Origin: Bryopsis sp. KO-2023
Lineage: Eukaryota; Chlorophyta; Ulvophyceae; Bryopsidales; Bryopsidaceae
Direction: 5' to 3'
Length of the DNA: 64,000 bases
NCBI GenBank assembly: GCA_030272585.1
Contig: BSYQ01000002.1
Span: forward strand, 8,618,001-8,682,000
Below, piece after piece: positions 1-10,191 of this stretch. Under the pieces are notes generated by a model. It saw only the letters and a list, made by a program, of their open reading frames with translations. It had not been told where the DNA came from and did not search any database. Made by a program: the position numbers and the translations under genes. The first letter of the stretch is position 1, and the number at the start of each line of letters is the position of its first letter.

Positions 1-330
1 AAGACTATCAATAGAAGCTCTCCTCTTTTTTGACGAAAATACAGTGAAAGAAAGACAGTGAGAGAGTGAGAGGTATGATCGTGTGTGTCTGTTTTATCAG
101 AAATCTGTGGATTCGGTTCTGTCCAGTACAATTTTATATTTGTGTTTTTTTGCAGTATGAATGGGGTTTCTGAAGATTTTTTCAAGATTCAATTTCAGGT
201 TCTAAGTGGACAATAGATAATTTTTAGGTAGTAGTCTTGTTACTCCTTATTATAAGATTCTGAATCAGTTTTTTAGAGCAGCTTTGCAAAGAGGGTAGGA
301 AAAAGAAAGTGAGAGACTAATGGGTCAGTC
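1..330. repeat. Dispersed repeat, copy 1
   Basis: This stretch resembles 9,640-9,950 in the same orientation. Shared landmarks in order are a TG-rich run, an 'aaatctgtgga' segment, a T-rich block and a final 'agtgagagacta' motif. It has no convincing coding frame. At the other copy it lies upstream of gene B. From 331 to 640 I see nothing I can name. Confidence 0.5.
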
Positions 331-640
331 ATAGATAAACAAAAGACATGAGTCTTACTCACAGCTGAGGCTTTTCAATCAAACGGCCAGAGAAATCTCC
401 TGGGGTGAAATTGTCGTGGAGATCCGTCACCAGATCTCCAGAGACGCCACTCCGTTGCATCATGTCTAAAGGAACAAAGCAACTGATCGTTTACAAAAAT
501 CCATCGGCCAGGACCGATCAAGTCCACATGATATAAGAAACCTCCGATTATCTTGACCATCTATCGTTTGCTCTTTACATCCCACCCCGGAAATGAATGA
601 TAAAATCCACTCAAATCTTGGGTAAGAAAGCCATCCTGGA

Positions 641-1379
641 TTACAAGTCATCGTGGTTTTCCCCAAGATCCTCATCATCACCGCCGCCTTCTCCACCGCC
701 AGATTGGTAGGCATCGGCGACGATGGACTGACAGATATTCTTATCTTCTTTCAGTCGCTCGTTGTATTCTTCAACATCAGCGTCAGAATTCTCATCGAGC
801 CACTCGAGGACTTCCTGAACAGCTTCTGTAACCTTTTGTCCCCCTCCTTCAGGTTCCCGCCAAATTTGTCCTCAAACGTGTTCTTCATGTTGTAGCAGTG
901 TTTCTCAATTCCTGGCATCCACCTTCTTTTTCTTCAGTTTGTCTTGCTCGGCGAATTCCCCCGCCTCTTGAACCATTCTTTGGATGTCCTCCGCACTCAA
1001 TCGCCTCTTGTCCTTAGCGATGGTGATATTTTCCTTGTTTCTCGTTTTGTTTTTTTTTGCTCTTATCTTCAGCAGACACACTGAGGATACCGTTGGTATC
1101 GATTTTGAGTGTCACTTCTATCTGGGGGACCTCTGGCGGCGGAAAAAATTCCATTCAAGTCGAACTGACCCAACTTGCGGTTATCCTTGCTCATTGCTCT
1201 CTCTCACCCTCGAAAATCTGGATCGTCACATTGGTCTGTTGGTCTTGGTAGGTAGCGAAGACCTGGGACTTCTTGGTTGGGATTACAGTGTCCCTAGGCA
1301 TGAGCTTAGTCATCACTCCATCAACAGTCTCAATAACCAAAGTCAAAGGAGCCACATCCAAAAGGATAACCTTATCCAT
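641..1379 (-). pseudogene. Decayed ER-type HSP70 (BiP/GRP78) C-terminal fragment
   Basis: Read on the minus strand, this matches the substrate-binding half of an HSP70. It opens with the LLDVAPLTL and [11 protein letters not shown] blocks, continues through EGER and QFDLNGI, then the helical lid, and ends GGGDDEDLGENHDDL plus stop. The terminal HDDL resembles the HDEL/KDEL ER-retention signal, so the source was probably the ER-lumen chaperone BiP. The nucleotide-binding domain is absent upstream of 1,379. The reading frame is broken several times; for example, a two-base slippage after EGER brings an early stop near 1,191, and another shift follows QFDLNGI. This is a truncated host-gene copy, not a working chaperone. 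Family identity is secure. Whether it arose by retroposition or segmental duplication is not shown. Confidence 0.85.
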
Positions 1380-1898
1380 AATGAACAAACTCATTCGTTC
1401 GACAACGAACAAGTTTCTCAAAATCATCCATTTCTTCTCCCTGTTTCTCTACTGAAAATTAGTCTGTTCATTCCTTCGTTTTTTTTATGCCAGGCGTTAA
1501 AGAGTGTCCAAACTGATCGTTGGGTGCAGCCAAAACCAGCTTTTCCAAGCTGGTCGGAAAAGTAGATGGGTGGTGATTGGGTGGTTTCGGGTTGGAGCTG
1601 CACCCACAGTCTGACTGATCTTGAGGAATGGGCCGGTGGGCTGGCAGTGGGGTTTATCGCTTTTGTTGGAAAACCAAGTGGGTTGATGCAAATTATAACA
1701 GAACCATGAACATTCAGGGTCCACTTAGACACGCACGCACACCAGGGCACGAAAACAACAGCAGTTTTTTTTCCTCAACATGCATGAAAATCCCCCCAAA
1801 AGAGGTAAAAAGTAACATCGAAAACAAAAACAAAAACCCCGCCGGCGGTTTCAGCACCGGCGGCTACGACCTCTCTGGCGCATGACAATTCGAGAGTG

Positions 1899-1970
1899 AA
1901 GGTTCGAACCCGGGACCTGGTGTCCAGGGATCCTCTAGCAGATCCCCTTGACCAGCGGGCGAACGATGAC
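1899..1970 (-). repeat. tRNA-derived repeat head (SINE-like), copy 1
   Basis: On the minus strand this has an A-box-like stretch (CCCGCTGGTCAAGGGG), an anticodon-arm-like hairpin (GGGATC/GATCCC), a long variable-arm-like hairpin (CCTGG/CCAGG) and a B box (GGTTCGAACC). The acceptor stem is not complementary, so it is a tRNA-like Pol III promoter rather than a tRNA. A flanking unit of several hundred bases (about 1,780-2,250) is shared with 38,051-38,122 and 48,479-48,548. Confidence 0.6.
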
Positions 1971-2280
1971 ACGCAGCGATGTCGCACTCAAGAACCCCCC
2001 CAAGGATGATTCACCCAACCGCCAGAAACTGACCAGTGGTGCGCGCGTCGAGCAGCTCTCCGACGTCTTCACATCCGTCCCCGGTCCAAACCAGCCGTCA
2101 ATCCGAATCGCTATCCTCGCGATGCTCACGCGTGGTGGTGACCAAAGCCACAACACATCGTCGTATGGGTCGGTCCAGCTCCACACGTTTTCCGACCATG
2201 TTGTAAGTACCCTGCCCCGACCCCTGCCCCGGCGCACCACACCAGGGCGTGTTTTATGTTTCTAACGGGGGAAAAAAACG

Positions 2281-3455
2281 ATGACTGGGACGGAGATGGC
2301 CGATGCCGAGGAAGCGGTGTCGATCCCTTTGCTCGATCATCAGAGTGGGGCCACTTCTTCTCAGTGCATATCACGACGAGACTCCAAACTGCGGAAATGG
2401 GGGGTGAGTTTTCCGAGAACCGTTTCCAGGAATGAGGGGGCGCTCCACTTGTTTCTGGATGGGTTTTTCATTATCCATGCCCAGACTCGATTAGTAATCA
2501 GTAATCAGTAATCAGGCCCCCTTGGCAAATACAACCAGTGGTAGACTTGTGTTGAAGTTTGCAGCTCCTTCTCCCTCCCCTCCAAAAGAACAGAAATGAA
2601 AAATGACTCATAAACGAATAGACAAAAATAGTGAAAAAAATGGTTGGCGTTTCTCGAGGGAGTCTTGATCTGGTTTTGAGATTTTGTTTTTCCTGGCTCA
2701 GGGCTTTGATAAAAAAGACAGTGCTGAAGAATGTTTTACCTTTGGGTGAGAGTCCAGTGAACAAACATGTATAAAACGGTGGTTATTATTATTTTTTTCC
2801 CTGAAGGTGCAGGCTTTGGCCTGGAAATTCGGTCAGTCATGGTTTATTTTGCGAGGGACTGTTGAATGTCTGACATGGAGCTGACGGAAGACATGCATTC
2901 CAGTGCTCTGCAAAGAAAAAGAACCAATAAAAAAAACAGATTTCTGCTTAGTGCTCTGCAAAGAAAAAGAACCAATAAAAAAAACAGATTTCTGCTTAAC
3001 CTTAATGAGGATATTTCACTCCTGCACATTCTTAAAACAGGGTTCCGAGAGATCCCTTGGGGAAAAAAGAAACTATGTCCTCAAGAAGAAAATACTCCAG
3101 AAAAGAGGATCCTTCTTGGGGGAGTTTTATCGATACAGAGAAGAGAGTGGACCTGGCTGGACGTATTCTTCGAGAAGGTTCCCTGATCAAAACGTCGATA
3201 TATAAAAACAAAGAGCAACGTGCCGTTGGCGCCAATTGGTATCGAATGCGCTTCTTGGACTTCATCTTGCGAAAACCACGTGAAAACTTCGCAGCTTTGC
3301 TAATTCGTAGATTTTTCTTCGATCAAAAAGTGTCTCAATGTTTCAACTACTACGTCTCTGCCAGGGTTTTTCTTTCTTTTTTTGATCAAAGTAACTGCAA
3401 TCCCATCCCTTCAAATTTGCTTAAAACAAATACTGCATATTTGAAAGCTCATTGA
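2281..3455 (+). CDS. Candidate small gene in left arm (unrecognised)
   Basis: Three stretches look weakly coding. The first is an ATG-initiated segment at 2,281-2,400 with a di-leucine-like IPLLDH motif, running into a GT donor context near 2,401. The second is a frame from 2,866. The third is a basic frame at 3,057-3,455 (132 codons). All are alignable with the mirror copy at 36,690-37,740, where the first segment keeps its start and about 30 codons but the third is cut by a stop. I recognise no domain. It is convergent with gene A. It could be a short multi-exon gene or chance open frames, and the latter is quite possible. Confidence 0.22.
2902..2997 (+). repeat. 48-bp tandem duplication
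   Basis: A 48-bp unit starting AGTGCTCTGCAAAGAAAAAG occurs twice in tandem. The mirror arm near 37,080-37,130 has one copy, so the duplication arose in this arm. The length is a multiple of three, so an open frame would gain 16 codons. Confidence 0.85.
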
Positions 3456-3818
3456 TCGCACAAAATAGAGCTGGTGCAAGCAGTAACTTGTCCCAGCTGA
3501 AAAATCGATTCAAAAAAATCCCCCCAGCATGATCTTATGGCTGGATTTTTCAAAAGAAAGGAAACGTTCTTCTCACTCTTTCCCAAATAGAAGTATGTAA
3601 CTTCTTCCTTAACGTATTTGCAAAAAAAAAAAAAGCGCTCAAAGACAAAAAAAGAAACGAAAAGCGAAAGAAGAGAACTAAATTCAAAACTGGGGCTTTC
3701 GTTGAAAAAACAAAATTCAATGCTAAGAGAAACACAATATCACATAGATAAAAAAAAAGCTACTGCTACACGGAGTCAAGCAACACAGGAACAGGGCAGT
3801 CGAAATGCACTCGTCTCT

Positions 3819-6800
3819 TCAATCTTTTTTGAAAAGGTCTTCTAGCTCTTTTTTGTCCGCATTGTTCCCATTGCCCACACAAAAAACCTCGGCAGCAGTT
3901 GTCCCTTTGTTACTGCGGATGTCTTTCCTTGCACCTTCGGAAACGTGACACCACAAAAATGTTTTTTATCGAAAAAAAGATGCCAGTGCGAGCTTTTTCT
4001 TATCACAAGAATCTCACATTTTCGATATCAATCAAATTTGGGTGATGTTTCCTTGACAGAGTGCTAGATATTTTCTAGTGGAGAAAAGAGTAACAAAGAG
4101 AACTGAGAAAATTTCAAGGCACAAATATATCTTGCGTTTTTTAAAAGGGTTCTTTTTTCCAGCCCAAAAAGTTTTAACAAGAAACAATCAACAGGCAGAT
4201 TTGTGCATGAGTTGAATTTGTTTTGTCTTCATGGGATAACAACAGAGGAAAAAAGCTTCAAGAATCTGAGTGGAGCTACCGTGATTGATCAAATTCCGGA
4301 CGACATCAATGTGGCCCGCCTCTGACGCATAATGTAGTGCCGTGTACCCCCCGATAGTTTGAGCATTGACATTGGCCCCTGAAAAATTGAATTTTTAATC
4401 TGAACAAACGAAAAAAGCCCTTCGTTCCCTTTAAAAAATCAATAGCACAAAGATAAATCAAATTGTCTCGGGTTCCAACCGTTAGAAGAAAATTTTTTAA
4501 AAAGAGTTTTATATATTTCTTTTTACCTCGCACAACTTTCTTCATTTTGGAAGTCCAAAAGATCGAAAAAGAAACAAAAATAGTTCGACCCTACTCAAAA
4601 AAGTCATCATTGTAAAAACGACAAAAACTTCGATTAAGCAAGTGGAAGTGCCCCCGTTCTTTCTCATTCTTGGTACGAAGGTAAGAAAACCAAGCTAAAG
4701 CTTACCAGCGTCCAACAATTCCTTCACCACTTTGGAGTGGCCTCCCCAAGATGCCCAATGCATGGGAGTTCGTTTTTTCCTATCGCTCAAATCAACATTG
4801 GCTCCTGAACACGCACGACAAAGGTACACAATCAACTTCCTTTTCTTCTCAAGCTCAAGAGAGAGCCTAAGTTTCAAAAAGCCACCAGGCATTTTGGGGA
4901 AAAAAAAATAACAAGTTCTTCAAATCAAACAATCATAATCCCAAATGACCGATGGGTGACATCTTAAAAGGGGTGCCAGCCCGCTAAGGTGAAAGTTAGG
5001 ATAGCTCAAATCGATGGTATACCCTTATTCATAGAAAAAAAAGAAAGATGTATTTTTGTAAGATGTATATATGGTATGGAAGAAAGGACATTGATATAAT
5101 ATCGATACTCTTAAAGAATGGTTGAATATATAGACTTGTATGTTGATAGGACTTTTGAAAAAGACTAGGCCAAAGAATATACTTCCTATTTCGAAAAAAG
5201 AAGCACAGACAAATGAGAGTATTGTTTTGAAGTTTTGGCGCACCTTTTAAAAGTAGTGTTTTGACGATAGGACGATGTCCTTTCTGGGCTGCCCAACAAA
5301 GTAGGGTTTTTTTTCTGTCATCTTGAGTATTGACATCAAATCCCATGGATATCAATGCCTGAAAAAGTGCACATTTTGATATTACAAAATAAATGAAATA
5401 AAATATGATTTCGAGTTATGAAACATGAAACAAGTAGATGGGAGAACGAAATAGGAAATTTTTTACCTCGACTGTTTTGAGATCATTATTCTTGACAGCG
5501 TCCAAGAACAGTGGCACACCTCGGTCCTGTTGTCAAACAACTAATAAAATAAATAATAGGAGAGCGGCATCTCCTACACAATGTAAATGATGTTTGTTTG
5601 TTTGTTTGTTGTCAAACAAGATCACCAAGGCATGTTTTTTTAAACGGGAGTGAAAATTTCCGAAGCCAAACACGCAACACTTAAAAAATTGCAACAGAGG
5701 ATAAAGCTACTTCCCCTACCTTGAAATTTTGCACAGTTCTTTCTGCAACAAATGAACAAAACTTTTCAGCAACAATTCTTTTTCTGTTTCTGAGGAGATT
5801 TTGATATTATACGCAATTTTTATTAAATTTATTGATCAAGCATTCAACGTTTACTTCTCTTTATCGACCAAATTTGGGGATAAACGAAGTAAGCTTTTTT
5901 GAGATTGTGTTGAAAACTTTTTTAACTCCCCCCCCCCAAAAAAAATCAACATTGAGTAGGTATTGCCATACCTATATTCTCAACCACTCCTTCCAACGAT
6001 TGTATCTCGTCATCTTTTTTCTGGATCATCTCTTTCTCTTTTCGCTCAGTTGCTTTTATCATTTCCTCTTTCTGGCTGATAACTTCATCTTGTTCCCTAT
6101 TTTTTTCCTCAAGCAATGAAATCCTTGATTCTTTTTCACGCTCCAGTGCTGCAAACTCACCTACAACAAACGAAAAAAAAGCCTATCTCCTAAGCGTTTT
6201 CTTACTGACCAGTTAGAAACTGTGCAAGTCAAATATTGACTGAATTTTTTACACTCTTGGCACGTGGAGCGCGCATACCTTTCAGCGCTTCGATCTCATG
6301 CTCCCCAGAAACAGCAATCTGATCGTCCTTCTCGTTGAGTTGCCCCTGTACCTCCTTGACCTGCTCTCGCAGGGAAATAACTGTGGCGTGATATTCTTCA
6401 ATTTCACACTTGGCATTTTTCAACTGCTCCCCAGAAACAGCAATCTGATCGTCTTTCTCGTTGAGTTGCCCCTGTACCTCCCTGACCTGCTCTCGAAGGG
6501 AAGTCACTGTGGCTTGATATTCTTCAACTTCAGACTCCGCCTTTTTGAACTGCTCCACAGAAGCAGCAAAATGAGCGTCTTTCTCCTTGACTTGCTCACG
6601 AAGAGATTTGACGACGGCTTGATTTTCTACAACATTCGCAGCCTGTGTCTGTAACCTGCCGATGTCGGAGAGCGCATTTGAAATCAACGCATCTCTCAGA
6701 TCAATTGTAGCGTCCCTGACAGAGATACAATCGTTTTTCTCATCAAGTTGCTTCGCAACGTTGTACAGCTCTTTTTCTTTCGCGTCCACTTCTACCTGAA

Positions 6801-8944
6801 CGATTACACACAAACGAAACGTATCTGCTTGGCGTTGTGTCATTGTTGTCGAGTAGAGCCGGTCAAGAGCATGGGCGCAACCAGGGGGGGGGGCTGGCCC
6901 TCCTAAAAAAAGTTCTGGCCCCCCCAAGAAAGCCAGCAAGAAAAAAAAAATCCTATTCACAGATATATTCCCAGATTTTCTACTGCACGGTACAAAAACT
7001 AAAGGTGGCCCCCCAAAAAATATATTTCGGCCCCCCCTCCCCCGAAATCCTGGTTGCGCTCTTGACTGAAGAGAAACGACTATTAGACTACCTTCAGCGA
7101 GCGTATCACTTCAGACACGTTTTCTACTTTCGTCAACGACTGCTGCAGCCTCGATCCTGGGCTAGCTGAGTGGCAAACCGAAAAAAGGATCGTTACAACA
7201 TCTTCAGTACGAACTGGATTGTTTGAGGAGACAAGGGCGACGAATCAACAACACCACACCACTATATCCCGACACAACATCCACCCCACCAAACTGAAGG
7301 GGGAAAGAGAAAAACACATGGAATCGGATGAATCTTTAGAAGCTAGCGCATGGTTTCGCGACCTAAATAGAGGTACAGAACGACACGAGGACAAGCAAGC
7401 GTGTCATTGCTCTTCGACTTCATGGATTACATTCTCTCACCTCGCACAAAGTCTTCTTGGGAACTGCGCAGGACCTCTTCACGAAAGCTATCCCTGACTT
7501 CCAGCTCATCGAGACGGGCAGGAAGATCAACGATTTGTGCTTGGGTGTCTGGCGTCTCCTTTTCAGTCGAACACTTTCCTGAAAAAACGCACAATGTGCC
7601 CCCCTGAGTCAGGGGCATTGACTACAAGTGTCTTACAACCTCATGTAACAAAGCGTAAGGGCGCGTTTGTTGGTCGATAAGCCACGACGACGGCTTTTGA
7701 CAACATTTCCACAAACGCCACGGAGCTTCAAGAGATGTCGAAATTGGTTGGGGGGGGGGGAGACTAGAGGGGAAAGAAGACTTTGCTGTGGCCCCTGTGG
7801 GAGCCCTTTCGTCGGCCAAAGAAAACGGCGCGGTGTGGATATGAGGGCAAGTAGATCCCTGACCAGTTACCTTGCAAGGGACGATCCTGATCGGCTGGAA
7901 TGGGCCCGTTGAGAAACTTGTTTTCAACGTCTTTCACTCCAAAAGCTCCTTCACCATTCAATTGCAGGAGGGAAGCAATGCCTGTGTCAAAAAAAAATCG
8001 TTTAAAAGAGCGGAGCTGCGAGAGATTTTTTTGTGTATGTCGTTATCCATAGCACTGCCAGGCAGCAAACGCATACGTTTCCATCATTTCATTTACCCAA
8101 CCCGTGCGCGTGTTGCACACGGGAAGAAATTTGTCATCCCTCTCAGCTTAAGTTTTTTGAACATCTACACAGCCCCAACTTGGATGCCCAAATTCTCAAA
8201 CTACCACATCACTTCAACGCCCTGAACGTTGCCAGCAAACCGCGTTCGATTCACACAGGAACACCCACGATATAGGATCCACCCCCCTGACCAGAACGGC
8301 GAATGATAAAATGAAAACGGAAACGCATGTAACATTCGAACAGTCCCAAGCAGACAAAATAGAAATGGCGCGACAAGAACCGATCCGCGCACTCCGATTT
8401 TGTGGGTGTATATCCTCTCACCTCGCACAGGGTCTTCTTGAAAACTGCGCATGATCTCCTTACGAATATCACCCCTGGCGTCCGGGTCATTCAGACGGCC
8501 ACGAAGAGAACGAAATCCCACTTGACCATCTGCCTTCTCGCGATCACCTGAACATTTCCCTGCAAAAGCGCACAGTGTGGTTCCTGACTACTACAACCGC
8601 GGCAAAACCTCAAAAACAAAAGAAAACAGCGGAAGGACGCACGTTCGCTAGCTGATAAGACACCGCGGATGCTTTTCACAGCATTTACACAATCACGGAG
8701 CTTCTCAGGTGTCCCTATCGTCGTCGAGAGGAGAAGAAGGCTGTGCTGCGGCTGCTTCAGTAGCAACACTTTTATGATCCAAAGAACTGCGCGCGTGCTT
8801 TGCGAGAATATGGGGACAAGGAGGTGGTGTATTACCTCGAATGGAACCATCCCGACCGTCCGACATGGGCTCGTTGCAAAGCTTGTCTTCGACTGCTGCA
8901 CCCCAAGACCCCCTCCGACTGTTCGACTGCAGGCTGGAATCCAT
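3819..8944 (-). CDS. Gene A: alpha/beta-module, coiled-coil, ankyrin-repeat protein
   Basis: Thirteen exons on the minus strand (5' to 3'): 8944-8836, 8559-8422, 7981-7871, 7578-7441, 7165-7092, 6795-6279, 6160-5972, 5742-5720, 5526-5467, 5358-5244, 4804-4706, 4378-4280, 3934-3819. All have GT-AG introns, and the lengths sum to 596 codons including the stop. Exons 1 and 3 are the 'alpha' type (VEDK...GRD core, about 37 aa) and exons 2 and 4 the 'beta' type (charged, helical, about 46 aa, ending VRG). Exon 6 is a heptad-like coiled coil with an internal repeat (QLNEKDDQIAVSGE occurs twice). The 3' exons encode three ankyrin repeats and a tail ending in LEDLFKKD. Most introns are phase 1. Ankyrin repeats and coiled coils mediate protein binding; the cellular role is unknown. 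The first ATG (exon 1, just inside the acceptor-like junction) is inferred, and an untranslated 5' exon is likely. Confidence 0.85.
5541..5608 (+). mobile_element. 68-bp mini-insertion with retroposon-like tail
   Basis: It sits in an intron of gene A between two copies of TTGTCAAACAA (5,530-5,540 and 5,609-5,619). The mirror intron in gene C has a single copy of that sequence, i.e. the empty site. The insert contains a short hairpin (GGAGA...TCTCC), then ACAATGTAAATGATG, then (TTTG)n. This fits target-primed retroposition. Confidence 0.8.
6870..7066. mobile_element. hAT-like MITE, ~197 bp
   Basis: It lies in a gene A intron. Termini carry the inverted repeat GGCGCAACCAGG / CCTGGTTGCGC followed inward by G-runs and C-runs. 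Likely target duplication is GTCAAGAG / CTGAAGAG (imperfect). It is absent from the mirror intron of gene C. A related element is at 57,988-58,164. Assignment to hAT rests on terminal resemblance and an ~8-bp duplication only. Confidence 0.55.
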
Positions 8945-9289
8945 TCCTGTGTCCACAAGAGTCGTTTGAAACTGTGGAGCTGTGAGACCTTTTTAAGCTT
9001 CCAGGAGGCGTTGTCGCGTCTGTCGTGTCCGTTGTGACTTGAGGGAACACTATGAGACGTTCTTCGCACTCGCTGAGCGAACACTCGCATACGTATACCC
9101 CCTTTCTATCTTTTCGGTGACCCAACCCGACCCAACCCGCAAGTGTACCGCACGTGGACAGGAATTCGCCGTTTGAGATCAGAACACGCGCCAGAAGGAG
9201 GCGGAAAAATGAAGGTGCCGCGATACATTCGTTACTGCCACAGGAGCGCGCCACCTTTCAAAAACGAGATCGCATATGCTACCATGCCT

Positions 9290-9440
9290 TTCCTTTCGTT
9301 TTTTGTTGGTGTTGGTGCTGTTGCTGTTGCTCTGCATCGAACTGTTGTAGTTCTGGCTCGCTTTCTTTGCTCCACAGGTCCACAACACAGGTTTCTGGGG
9401 AAGAGGATTAAAAGAGGGTGAACTCTGGTATCTGGCTATT
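9290..9440 (+). repeat. Direct repeat flanking the extra 8-kb block (left)
   Basis: The segment starting 'gttggtgttggtgctgttgct' and ending 'tatctggct' recurs in the same orientation at 17,395-17,530 and once in inverted orientation in the right arm (30,735-30,875). It therefore brackets the ~8 kb present only in the left arm. Confidence 0.65.
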
Positions 9441-9639
9441 TCAAAATTCGCATAGACTTTAAATATAAAAAAATAGAGATGCTCACCATCGTGGTGGTGA
9501 GCCAGATGTATAGGGGGGTTGGGGGGTTGATTTGTTTTGTGTGTGTGTGTCTATTGGCTGTTTGTTTTACAGAAATGTTCATACAGACCCAGATCTGTCC
9601 GCGACCCTTTGCTTTCACATACAGCCGCAAGATCTAACT

Positions 9640-9950
9640 TCTGTCAAGTAAAAGGAAGTAATTTTTTTGGTTGTGTGTGTGTGTGTTTTATTTGGGTGGG
9701 GTAGGGGATAGGAAGTGAATCTGATTTTTCATAAATCTGTGGACTGGGCTCTGTTGGTTACATTTTTTGTGTTTTCAAGGGGTATGGTAGGGGTGTTTAA
9801 CAGGCTTGATGAAGAATTGATGGATAATCTGAAGACAGTGGCGTATTGTTCCTCTCACTCCTTTTTTTAGATTTTGAACTAATATTGTATTTTGATTTAG
9901 TTGCATATTTTTTTTTTGGAGGGGGGGGGGAGAGTGAGAGACTAGCACAG
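9640..9950 (+). repeat. Dispersed repeat, copy 2
   Basis: This corresponds to bases 1-330 and lies immediately upstream of gene B. It includes a TG microsatellite and a G-run. No gene is seen between 9,440 and 10,190. Confidence 0.5.
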
Positions 9951-10191
9951 AAGAGAAAGAGTGATACACCTATGTTGTACTCAGTTAAGATTATGTACTG
10001 TGTCCGTCGGTCGGGTCACCGAAAAGATAGTAAGGGGATACACGTATGCGAGTGTTCGCTCAGCGAGTGCGAAGAACAGCTCATAGTGTTCCCTCAGGTC
10101 ACAACCGAAACGACAGACGCAACCACGCCTCCTTGAAGCTTAAAAAGGTCTCAGAGCTCCACAGTTTCAAACGACTCTTGTGAACACAGGA

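Larger units (their letters stand above)
1495..9440. repeat. Palindrome, outer left arm
   Basis: This block is an inverted copy of 30,740-38,475. Paired positions sum to about 40,000; for instance, the gene A and gene C start regions, their ankyrin exons, and the tRNA-derived repeat all correspond. Identity is uneven: exons and some intergenic parts are clearly alignable, while introns differ by small insertions. The arm carries gene A on the minus strand and a small candidate gene on the plus strand. The outer edge lies within about 1,490-1,510, just beyond the HSP70 remnant. Confidence 0.88.

Noticed and set aside
1935-2265. Overlapping open frames on both strands in the tRNA-derived repeat
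   Set aside because: Frames are not consistently kept among the three copies, and the tRNA-like signals explain the conservation better.
8832-9254. Continuous minus-strand frame covering the first exon of gene A and upstream sequence
   Set aside because: The corresponding upstream stretch in genes B and C is open too, but it aligns with the introns that precede the second alpha exon, so it is most likely intron or untranslated sequence. A short 5' exon cannot be excluded.
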